Shown here in pieces: positions 54,026 to 64,000 of a stretch of 64,000 nt of DNA (the stretch's first letter is position 1; every line of letters begins with the position of its first letter). This DNA is from Lithospermum erythrorhizon (Eukaryota; Streptophyta; Magnoliopsida; Boraginales; Boraginaceae), in assembly GCA_019722365.1 (NCBI GenBank), contig JADFUC010002372.1, forward strand, positions 744,001 to 808,000, in the 5' to 3' direction. A program made the translations under genes and the position numbers. A model generated the notes under the pieces. It searched no databases. It was not told where the DNA came from and was given only the letters and a program-made list of their open reading frames with translations.

Positions 54026-57000
54026 AATTATTTCAGCCAATTTGTCGATTTTTAAACTTCAATTAATAACTTAGAGTTTGATATTATTTGATGAATAATA
54101 TATCCTCTCAACTCTGCTATATTCAGTTAAAATAATACTATTGTTAAAGTTTTGAGTTAAATAATATATTATTTTTATAGTATATATTATTGAATATTAT
54201 ACTTTTATTATACGTATATTATTTGAAACTAAAGAACGAATATATTATTATACAGCGTATTATGAAATCATCAGCTTGCTATAATAGTTTATAAGCTTTA
54301 TCTTTGCATCTCTTAAGATTGAGGTTCAATCTGCTCCCTCTTCTGCGTTTATTTTGGGTACTAATATGTCGGAAATTTTGGGCCGTAATAAACGGGCCGT
54401 CCAGCCCAAATCAGCTTGCATTAGTGCCAAGCCCATTTGAAAGCATTGCTTAGTTAATGCGCATAGGGCCGCCCAAAAAGTGGGACAAGCGTGGTCTGGA
54501 TTTGGTGATAGCGATGCGCGTTAAAGTACGTCGGTCACTTTAAAAGTGGGTGCCGAGCCAGAATAGGAGTAGGTAACCGCCAACGGGCGGGCGGACCCGG
54601 TTTGTTAGGGGCAGGCGTGGCTGTTCTTAGGGCGGCCATTCGTCGTTAAGAGGCCGGTAGACGGTTCGTTAGTCATGTTTAATACGGGTACAAAAAATAA
54701 AGAAGTGATTATGTTATTAATTGTTATGTGGCCCAAAAAGATATGAGTCAAGAATATTTTGTGGGTGAATAGATGGCGCAAAATATATATATGATGTGAT
54801 CAATATTGAATGTACTTTGCATCATATCCATCCCCACAAGGCCACAATCATAATGATCGAGGCCCATAGACTTATCTGCTTTAATTAGTTTTTATTTTCC
54901 TTATTAAATTTTGTTTTTTGTTTGGTGTGTGCATAATGAATGCAATGACTACTAGCTCTCAAGTATGTATAATCAAATAATCAATGTTCTTATTAGTTAC
55001 ATAGTTACCTACATCAAAATCAAAAGTAGTAATAAAAGAGAATATCCGCATGCAGCTCATGCGTGGTTGCTAGAACCACTAGCCTGCATCGCTGTGTTGT
55101 ACTTCGTGCTTAAAAAGTTGTACCACTCTTGAACAGTTGTACAACACGCATCAGAGGTTGTATAACATGGTCAGCATATTTGTTTTTTATTTTGTAGGTT
55201 ATCCCTTTGATTTCAGATCTGTTAAATGAAAATTTTAAAATTCATTAGGTTTTAGAAAACACAAATTAGTTATTACAAATATTAATTACTATGATATTTC
55301 TTTGCTAAATTAGTTATATTTCAAATTCATTATGTTTCATTTTGGCTTCTATAGCACAATTCTTTCCATTTGTATTTCATGAGCAAGTTCTGTTGAGGAT
55401 AGCTTCCAGACTATCATGAGCATGTGCACACATATGAGGCTATCATAACATGAGGTTATGTCAATCTGAGCGTGTATCTGTAAAATATTAAGCTTTTTTT
55501 TTAATAAAATAACTGATTTACTACGCAGATAGAAGCTTCTGTATCTGGCTTAAATAGGAAGCGAAATAGTCATTTAAATGCACAGCAGCAATTTGGTGTA
55601 TTACATAACGACTCAGGTCTAATGCGGTCTCTAAGGTGATATTAAGTACTGATCGTCTACAAACTAATAAGTAAATATTGAAACATAATACTCTCATCCT
55701 CTCATTATGTTTGTCTGATTTGACATTTCATAAATTTGCAAGGCAACTTGAATTTCTCTCTTATTTATGCTTTTCCCTTGATTCTATATCTCTCTTATAA
55801 AGGGATTGTTGGTTTGTAGAAACGACCTCTCCTTTGCAGTTCCTTTTTGTAATTAAGAATCCATCGTAGGTGGAAATTGATGAGAATACTATCCTAAATG
55901 ATTTGGGGTAAGTGGTCTTTCCTACTATCTACCTTACGACTGCTACAGGTAGCTCAACTATCTGGCTATCTCTCAAGAGTCAAACTCACTACTTGCCTGT
56001 GAAATTCTATTGATATTCACTCTATCAATTCCGGAACCCTCCAAAAAAAAAATAGATTCTACTTGGCGTTATCAACAACAATTTTAATCTGCATACAATT
56101 TTTGTAATACGGTTGTGCTTTGCTTTGGCAGACATATTTGTTTAACGACTAATGAAAAAGACATTCGAACAATATAGGAAAGTTATATGTTGTTCGTCAT
56201 AATAACTTCTTGATTGGATTCGGCTGGAAATATAGATGTAAAAGGTAACCTCATGCTTCCATTTGGTGAACTTTCATAGCAAAGCGCATCAATTAGAAGC
56301 ATGGGTTAGGCTCGGCTCTGGATTTTCAAAGGAATTTGTCTATAAAAAATATTTGGATCGACCAACATATAAATTTCCTACAGTAGTCGTTGAAAAAATA
56401 TGCCGACTAAACAAATCGTATCAACTGGAAACTTAATTTAGCATTTTCCATTCATGGAATTTTGAAAGTAGTTTCTATTTTTTATTTTAGAAATAATTAT
56501 GTTTGTTGTTCAATATTTATCATTTACATTAAAAAAGTATTCCATTTCTCAGAAATGCCTATCGCGATATACCACCGTAAAAGTGTAAAAGCTATCAGCT
56601 ATCGCGGTCTCTAAATGATATATGGTGAATACATGCTTATATTTGTATCACGTTAGTTTCAACAATATCAAATAGCTATCGCTTGATCCTACCGAGTTCT
56701 TAACCCTTGAAAATCATTGTTATTTTAGATGTGGTTGATAAATTTTTCTCAATATATATCTATAATCATCACTTTACTATGCTATTTTGCTTAAAGATAT
56801 AATTGTCGGTTAAAACCGCTATTGAATAGGTTACCGAAATGCCCGTCATAATTATTTTGTACAAATCTTTGGCCAAATGCAGAGAATGTAGTAGTGGTAT
56901 ATTGGTATGGAATCAAAGATTTAGGTCATGTTCTTGGAAATTAATAAGAAGTTCCCTAAGAACATTTACACCAATTTTTCTATTAAAATCCTTAAAATTT

Positions 57001-57494
57001 ATTTTCAATATCAACTTTATCATTTTAAGGGTTGCATTTTAACTTTTGAAATATAATCAAATCCGTTATATTTTACTCTATACATCATTAAAATATGAAA
57101 AAGTCATTAATTTAGTGTTGAAAAATGTGTTTGGAGCCTCGTAGGGAGTCCTAATATGAAAGGAGTCCCAATTTGGAGGGTGTGAGTCACCTTAGGATAA
57201 GGAAGTTAGTGAAGAGTATTTTTTGTTAATTGCCACCATATTTTAGAGTTGACAAGATGTTTAGGATATCTAGTGTTAATTGAGTTAAAATTCATAAATA
57301 GGAGCTCTCTCAATTTTCTTTTACTCACTATGGGAAGGGATTAATTTTTAATTTAAAATTTCAACTCATGAAAATTGTGATGGGAGTATCATGTGAATCG
57401 AAGTTAGTAAATTGATGGAAAAGTTAATAACAATATGATAAGGATCGTTTTTAAACATGATTGATCGAATAAACATTTAAAATGTGAATGATCC
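54026..57494. other. Intergenic, no gene recognised
   Basis: AT-rich spacer, with a GC-rich block at 54370-54690 (see the inverted-repeat entry) and a cluster of short GTTGTA phrases at 55070-55170. No exon with family resemblance and no element termini could be paired. Confidence 0.45.
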
Positions 57495-57621
57495 AGAGAA
57501 CATCGAATAGCCTAGTGGTTAGGAGGCCTTCCAGTGACTTAGAAGTCCTGGGTTCGATTCTCATTGTAAGGGGCGGTGGGTGGGTTTTTTTAAAATAATA
57601 AAAAAATGTATTTTAAAAAAA
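57494..57621 (+). mobile_element. tRNA-derived SINE with imperfect target-site duplication
   Basis: The head contains box-A-like TAGCCTAGTGGTTAGGA (near 57508) and box-B-like GGGTTCGATTC (near 57550), about 42 bases apart, followed by a GGGGCGGTGGGTGGG body and an A-rich tail. AATGTGAATGATC (57481-57493) and AATGTGGGTGATC (57622-57634) flank it, 11 of 13 identical. A decoding tRNA is unlikely: no paired acceptor stem is visible. Confidence 0.75.
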
Positions 57622-57634
57622 AATGTGGGTGATC

Positions 57635-58590
57635 TGATAAAGAGGCAAACAATTTTAAATAAGTGATCTAACAATTGAAAAATGACAAACATACACATAT
57701 ATATAATCAAACTTGTCTACTTTTGCCATAAGTATGAGTTTAATGATGTTTTGATGAATTTGAATTAAATTACTTAATTTTGGATCGTTAATCAGATGGA
57801 ATGAATGATTAGACGAAAATATGATGGCTTGTCAACAAAAATCCTTGTGTTGGTATGGTTCCTGTGTTGCTTTTAGACAAGTTTAATTGAAGTTCAAATG
57901 TCGTAGCTTGAATTATTTTACCTATTGTAACCGTTAATGTCCGTCTCAAAATCTCTCAAAACTAATTTTAAAAAATTAATGGGACATTTGTATTTCTATT
58001 ATTTAAGATTCGAATCTCCAACAATTATTTTTGTCAACTTACATAAATTACATAAAAAATCTACATAAGACACAAATTGTTACAAATTGTCAAAAGTACA
58101 CCAAACATTGAGAAATTACATTATTTTTCATCTTCTCGATCAATTAATTATTGTATTTAGGTCTTCTTTAACCACTCTTCATCTTTATTAATAAATCATT
58201 TTATATCTTTCTTGAGGTTTCATTAGTTTCCTTAACCGAATTGTTTTTTCCACATTCACACTTTGTTTGGAGGGGCGAAAATACCTTTTTAACCCATGAT
58301 GTCCCTATTTTTAATTATAGTAATTGAGGAAGTTTCAATTATGGATAAAATAATTATTTGCTTTCAATATATATATATATATTTTTTTAAATGATATAAG
58401 CTCACAGATTGTGGAAAATTGGAAATAGTATAACTATCTCCAAAAAGTTACCCTAGGGTTGATTGTCATTTTTGAAAGTCATCTCCCCGACTTCTGGCTT
58501 TAAAGTGCTTAATCTCGTGAAACTTAGATCTTAAAATTCCAATCTTAAAGAAAATTTGTTTCATCTTTGAAAATTTTAAATATTCAAATA
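57635..58590. other. Intergenic, nothing recognised
   Basis: AT-rich spacer with an (AT)n run near 58366-58382. No exon or element termini noticed. Confidence 0.5.
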
Positions 58591-59403
58591 ATATTTTAAA
58601 ACATTCACCTCAATTACCCTCGTTTTACCCTCTCTCAAACCACCTCCATCCAACCATACCATAAAAGTCTTCACTTTCATAAGACCTATAGGATCCAAAA
58701 CTCCTCAAAATCAAAGAAAAAACTTGTTTTACCTTAGTGCTTTGATTAAATCTAGAAATTTAAAAGTATTCCAAGAAAGCAAACGTTTTCGTACATTAAA
58801 TCTCGAATTACTCTCGTTTTACCTCTATTCATTACGATCCAAACATATCATAAAAGTATTCACTTTCATGAGACCTATCTAAAACTCCTCAAAATCGAAG
58901 AAGAAACTTGTTTGATTTTGATTCATCTCACAAATTTAAAACATTGGCTTGACGTTTTAAAGCATTCATGATTACCTCATTTACCCTCTCTTCGATTCGC
59001 GCCATTTCTGCTCTGCTTGATTAATATTTCGATTTACCTCGATCGACATACCCAAGTCGAAGAAAAAACTTGTTTAAAAGTACCATTCGCCTCAAAAAAT
59101 TTAAAATACAATCCAACACAATTTTAAAATATCACCTCTGTACCCTTCCCTCTTTTTGTAAATCTGCAGCAATTGTCATTAGGTATAATCACAAGTAATA
59201 GCGCCAGCCAGCATGTGGTAGGCCCCAGCCGCTTCGATAATCGAAAGTGGCCGCGCTCGAAAAAAGTGTTACATGTGATTCAGCACAATGCATGGCTATT
59301 TATTGATTCGCCTCGATCGAACATTAGCATAAAATTGTTGAGTTTGATGAGAGCTATAGGATCTAAAACCCCAAATCTTGAAAAAAGCTTGAGTTGAGCA
59401 TAA
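58591..59403 (+). repeat. Degenerate duplications of the STT3A leader; upstream region
   Basis: The presumed 5' leader of STT3A (GAGAGCTATAGGATCTAAAA then AAATCTTGAAAAAAGCTTG, 59350-59395) has diverged copies upstream: AAGACCTATAGGATCCAAAA followed by AAAGAAAAAACTTG (58681-58726), AGACCTATCTAAAACTCCTC followed by AAGAAACTTG (58871-58910), and a partial AAGTCGAAGAAAAAACTTG (59054-59072). Spacing is about 184, 162 and 319 bases. Accompanying TTACCCTC(G/T)-type blocks also recur. The region therefore combines promoter or leader sequence with local duplication. Confidence 0.6.
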
Positions 59404-62400
59404 ATGGCGGGCACGGAAGAAGCAGTGAAAGCTTCCACAGTTCGTAATGCATTTGGAAATGTGTTGTCCATATTCATCCTACTCCTTATTGGCCTCCTCG
59501 CTTTCTCCATCCGTTTATTTTCAGTAATTCTTTTGCCTTTGTCCCAAATTCATTGTCCAATTTTGACTTTCTTGCTCCCAAATAATTCTCCAATTTTGAC
59601 TTCGGTGGTTGGCTTGTTAATTTTTTTTCCCAAAATCATTGTCCATTTTTGACTTTGTTGGTTGAATTTTTTAATTTTGTCCCAAAATCATTGTCCAATT
59701 TTGACTTTGTTGGTTGACTTTGTTAATTTTGTCCCAAAATCATTGTCCAATATTGACTTTGGTGGTTGACTTATTTGATTTTGACCGAAAAAGGGACCAT
59801 TTTGACTTTGGTAGTTGACCTTTTTAATTTTGACTGAAAATAGTTTTGTAGAATATGTCAAATGATCATTTTGAATCTTGGTGGTTGACTTTTCTTTACC
59901 TCATTTAGTGAATATGGTGTTTGGTGAAAAATATGTTGGTATTTTTAATGCAATTTGTATGATTTTTGGTGAAAGATATGTCTAAAGATAGTATTTTAAT
60001 TGTACTTTGCTATCAAAATGATCATTTTGATTGTATGATATTTGGTGAAAATATGTCAAAAGATCATATGTTTAGTGTACTTTGCTAACAAAATGATCAT
60101 TTTGATTGTATGATTTTTAGGTGAAAGACGTGTCGAAAGATAGTATTTTTAGTGTACTTCGTTATAAAAATGATCATTTTGATTGTATGATTTTCAGTGA
60201 AAGATATATCAAAAGATAGTAATTTTATTGCGTTCACTATAAAATCATCATATTGATTCAAATTGTAGTTATGAGTGTCAATGAGGGCGGATCTAGGTGA
60301 ATAGTAGTAATGGTTCAAAATATACACTAAATTTTTTCACCGTATTTGATAAGCAAATCAAGAATTCAAATGAAGAATATTATATTTAGATGAACATTTA
60401 ATAATAAAATGAAGTATTGTAAAAGTTGTAGAAGAAATAATATTTAGAAGATAACAATTTAATAATTAAATGAAGTCATATAGATTCATAAATAGCAAAA
60501 AGTTGGGAGTTTTTAAGCAACAAAAGAGAGCCTTAAAAGTTATAAATTTGAAGTTGCCAAGATTTGAACCACTACTTTTTTACTTGACACAATTTTATTA
60601 TTAACCAATTGAGCTAACACGATTTTTGGTGGTTTGACTGAACAATGTCACATCCGCCCATGGTGTCAATATGGCTTTATTTTGACCATGTGAAAATCGA
60701 AATGGGCGGTAGTTTTGTTATTCAACTAGTATCTAATTTATGTTACTAATACTTCTAGAACACAATAGACCGGATCATTAAAATGTTACTGATTTTGTAA
60801 AATTTATATTATTTGTAATGTATGAATGCATAAAATGAAGCTGACTTGTTAGTGTTTTCTGTGGTGAATTTAATATTTACTTATGCTGTTTGTTTCTTTT
60901 TTCAGGTTATTAAGTATGAGAGCGTGATTCACGAGTTTGATCCGTATTTCAATTATAGAGTCACTCAGGTTTGTCGCTCCATGCTTCATTTGTGAACCGA
61001 TAATTGTTCTGGAAAATTGTGACTGAGCTGAAAATGTTACTGAATTATGATAAAAGCGCATTCAGTTGTGTACATATATGAATACCGTGTAGTGGGTCAC
61101 TAGCAGAATGGCACATTGGATTTAAGATGAGGAACAAAGTAAATATGTAAAAGGAATGTGATGGGGACTAGTCATTTTGTGTGTAGGAGGGGGGTGGGGG
61201 TTGACAAAAATACAAAATTTAAAGGTGTTTTATTGTAGTAAAAAATGTAGGGTTTCAAGGACTTCGGCATATACTGTGAAGATTGAATTGTAGCATATGC
61301 CTAATAAATAATGCTGTCAATAGCAGTCTTAGTACTTTATTTTTTATCCCTGAGTATGGTGTTGGTTGCATATTTTCTGATTCAGACATGTCCTTTCTAG
61401 AAATATTAAATCTGTTTTTCTTTTCATGTGTTAATAATTTGAATGTCCGTGGTCCGATGTGACGGTTCACTGAAGCTTGCTATTATTTCAGTTTCTCACG
61501 AAGAATGGAATATATGACTTTTGGAATTTTTTTGATGATCGTACCTGGTAATTGCTAATGTAAATTGTTAAGTTCTTCCTGTAAGTATGCCGATGCCGAA
61601 TCAGTGAAATTGAAAATAATTTAACCATCTTTTAGGTATCCCCTGGGACGTGTCGTTGGTGGTACGCTTTACCCCGGGCTAACACTGACAGCAGGCACAA
61701 TGTGGTGGTAGGTTCCATTGTTGACTCTGCTCAGATCATGCATCTCAATTCTCAAGTCACTATTTGATTTTCATAGTTTTAGTTTAGAATTTTTCGGCAC
61801 AGGATACCTTTGTATAATCTGAAATACTATTACAAAAAACTTAATTTGTAACCTGGCAAAATTCATGTATTTCGATTTCCGAGTAGATTTCCAGATATAT
61901 CAACATTTTAATTTTCAACACCACTCAAGATATTTATAAGAACGTTTTGAACCTCTTTGTCATCTGTTTTGGTGTATCCTTTGTTTCACATCAAAAATCA
62001 ATGAAAACTCAAGGTGCTATGTGACACAAAATTAAATGTTTTTTAGTTGTGGCTGTTTGCCATAATAAAGAGAACCAAAGAAAGAGAAGTTTTATCTGAG
62101 TAATCTGCAGTATTTTTTATCTGTGGGGAAAATTTAACAATAGGCTGATTTCTACTTTGTGATCACAGGGTTTTGAATTCGTTGAACATCCCACTGTCGG
62201 TGGAGACTGTTTGTGTGTTCACTGCCCCAGTTTTTTCTGCTTTTGCTTCATGGGCAACATACCTTTTGACAAAGGTTTGTTATTTCCTAAGAGAACTTGC
62301 TCTCTTACATGATCCATTTTGTGTGGTATACAACTTGCCAACTTCTTATATGCTTAAATGTCCTCGTAATTCAGGAAGTGAAAGGCATTGGTGCTGGGTT

Positions 62401-64000
62401 GACTGCTGCTGCTCTTCTGTCCATGGTAAGTTGGTAACCGACTGTACACATATATCTATTTCTGAAATTTGATTACTCAATATTCTGAAATCTGAAGTAG
62501 ATGTCCAGCCTTTGGCCTCTGAAATTATCTGTAGTCTTCTTATTCATGTGAGATCAATAATGTATTTCATTCACTTTCTGGTCTTTTGTATAGTCCTATA
62601 TGACTGCAACGATGACTTCACTGTTTTAGAGGCTTCTACTGAAGCCTGTATGTGAAAACATCTGAACAGCGTCTCTTCCTTTGAGATACTTATTTATACG
62701 TGGAATTTGCATGTCATAATATTCTTGATTAGCCTAGAAAATTCAGTAGCCTCGGTAGAATAGCCTGCGGATGTTTCCTGAGGTATAATTATGTTAATAT
62801 TGTGAAGCATTCTATATCTTCCAGTACACTGAATCTTTGTGAATAAGTTTTGGATATGCTATTAGAAGTTGTGAGTTGAAGTAGCCATTTTAAAGAACCA
62901 TAATACTTGGGATGATGAAAAACAAAATTATAATTGTGCAATAACACCTCCTTCGATTATGTGCGACCCAGTTCTCCATGTAGCTGCAACTAATTATAAT
63001 ATTAAAGCCATCTCCCCCTGTTTGTCATGCAATAGTATTTGATGTGATATTTCATTTGCATTTGGTTGCAGGTTCCTTCTTATATATCTCGATCTGTGGC
63101 CGGGAGCTATGATAATGAAGCTGTAGCTATATTTGCTTTGATCATCACCTTTTATCTTTATATTAAGGTTACGACGAGGAAGCTCTTATGTTTGTCTCCT
63201 TTTGAACCTTTTATTTTATTACTTCTTAGTATGTGTTTGTGCCTGTGGTATTCTGCTTTAGTCCTTAATGGTGATTTATACCCTGTGCAGACACTGAACA
63301 CTGGATCACTCTTTTATGCCACTCTGAACTCTATAGCATACTTTTACATGGTACGTATGCATGTGTTGTATTTTTTTGCGCATTTCTTTGTTTTCTTTTT
63401 CTGTAAGTCACCCTTGACATTCCCTTGTCAGGTTTGCTCTTGGGGAGGATATACTTTCATCATCAACCTCATTCCAATGCATGTGATGCTCTGCATTGTA
63501 ACTGGTCGTTACTCTTCTAGACTGTATATAGCATATGCACCCTTGGTAAGCCTTTTATTTCTCATGAGAACTAACTGAATCGTAAGATAATTTGTGTGAG
63601 TTCTTTATAGAACGATGTTCTCTCTATGCCCTCCTAAATTCATTTATTTCAATTTTTTTTTAATTATATATCTTACTGCAGGTTGTGTTAGGTACATTGC
63701 TAGCTGCATTAGTTCCTGTTGTAGGTTTTAATGCAGTCCTGACATCGGAACATTTTGCATCATTTTTGGTAAGCCTTAGACAAATGGAATTAAATCTGAT
63801 TTTGCATATAACTTTTCTTATTCATTTACTTTTAGCATCCGTTAATTACTTTTTCATTACATTTATTTATATGTTCTACAATTGCAAACTCATTCGAGAT
63901 GTGTTCGAGTGTGCTTCAAGTGTTAGTTTCTCTTAATATATTGCACAATCCTCTAAACAGATACCAATACAGTTTATATGCAGCTTCTGTAATTAAGGCT
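59404..64000 (+). CDS. STT3A: Oligosaccharyltransferase catalytic subunit STT3A (5' part; gene continues beyond window)
   Basis: Transfers the preassembled glycan from dolichol to Asn of nascent proteins in the ER membrane. Ten exons give 275 in-frame residues of an expected 700-800: 59404-59523, 60906-60968, 61492-61547, 61636-61707, 62169-62274, 62375-62425, 63072-63167, 63291-63350, 63432-63545, 63682-63768; all GT-AG. Visible features: a first membrane span ([20 protein letters not shown]), the loop motif [10 protein letters not shown] with catalytic/metal Asp about 52, [20 protein letters not shown], the second acidic motif [14 protein letters not shown] (about 164-177), and further spans. 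Sequence such as [14 protein letters not shown] and [16 protein letters not shown] fits STT3A rather than STT3B. The WWDYG motif lies beyond the window. The start context AAATGGCG is good. No breaks. Confidence 0.95.
59537..59895. repeat. Tandem repeat in STT3A intron 1 (about 57-bp period)
   Basis: TCCCAAAATCATTGTCCAAT followed by TTTGACTTTGTTGGTTGACT recurs about six times with substitutions and variable T runs. It starts just after the exon 1 donor and may have begun by duplication of intron sequence. Confidence 0.8.
59925..60260. repeat. Second tandem repeat in STT3A intron 1 (about 76-bp period)
   Basis: ATGATCATTTTGATTGTATG begins at 60018, 60093 and 60170, each followed by GGTGAAAGA/TATGTC and AGTGTACTT(T/C)G-type blocks, with a degenerate copy on either side. 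The unit contains the palindrome TGATCA. Confidence 0.8.
60283..60662. mobile_element. Non-autonomous element in STT3A intron 1, 8-bp flanking repeat
   Basis: GTGTCAAT occurs directly on both sides (60275-60282 and 60663-60670). The ends are GAGGGCGGATCTAGG (left) and, in reverse complement, CATGGGCGGATGTG (right), giving an inverted GGGCGGAT core. The 8-bp duplication fits a hAT-like element. On the minus strand it also contains tRNA-like boxes (TTAGCTCAATTGGTTAATAA and TGGTTCAAATCTTGG, 60560-60620), so an embedded SINE-type segment is an alternative. Confidence 0.65.

Noticed and set aside
57508..57562. Candidate functional tRNA gene
   Set aside because: Boxes A and B are good but no paired acceptor stem is visible, and it sits between target-site duplications, so it is a SINE head.
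59173..59397. Open frame just upstream of STT3A
   Set aside because: It lies in the promoter/leader region and has no family resemblance.

Overview
This is a 64-kb window of AT-rich nuclear DNA from a flowering plant, most likely a eudicot. The genes are rich in introns with GT-AG splice sites, the encoded proteins resemble plant families, and the spaces between genes are full of plant-type transposable elements (Copia and Gypsy LTR elements, Stowaway-like and hAT-like MITEs, tRNA-derived SINEs). I saw no rRNA genes, functional tRNA genes, CRISPR arrays or organelle DNA.

Five protein-coding genes can be reconstructed. From left to right: (1) a cytochrome b5-like gene on the minus strand (16810-18743), intact at its 5' end but abnormal at its 3' end; (2) a complete 19-exon cytosolic-type NADP-malic enzyme on the minus strand (21070-25728, 577 aa); (3) a complete 21-exon golgin-84/golgin candidate 1 gene on the minus strand (30114-38886, 707 aa); (4) a single-exon DUF761 protein with a histidine-rich tract on the minus strand (46415-47062, 215 aa); (5) the first ten exons of an STT3A oligosaccharyltransferase subunit on the plus strand (59404 to beyond the window end). 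Every exon of genes 2, 3 and 5 was joined by hand and keeps the reading frame. The NADP-ME/golgin pair matches the Arabidopsis neighbourhood At2g19900 (NADP-ME1) and At2g19950 (GC1) as I recall it, so it probably marks a conserved block.

The rest is a transposon landscape. Positions 1-16 kb hold a probable Copia LTR, two clear MITEs, a 264-bp tandem duplication, a decayed Copia element without reverse transcriptase (8.3-10.9 kb) and a SINE. Positions 39-51 kb hold two solo LTRs of one Gypsy-type family, one with a perfect CCCAA target-site duplication, plus two SINEs with perfect 12-bp duplications. Positions 52.9-54.0 kb hold an AT-rich inverted repeat around two nested tandem repeats. Positions 57-61 kb hold another SINE, degenerate duplications of the STT3A leader, and two tandem arrays and a hAT-like insertion in STT3A intron 1.

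The genes do not form a pathway: each has its own housekeeping role (NADPH supply, Golgi tethering, N-glycosylation, probable heme/electron-transfer function), and DUF761 is uncharacterised. I did not find an undescribed biological system. The items most worth checking are the unusual 3' end of the cytochrome b5-like gene, the set of SINEs with target-site duplications, the 52.9-54 kb repeat block, the scattered TACGGAGTA motif and an unexplained open segment at 43.4-43.7 kb.
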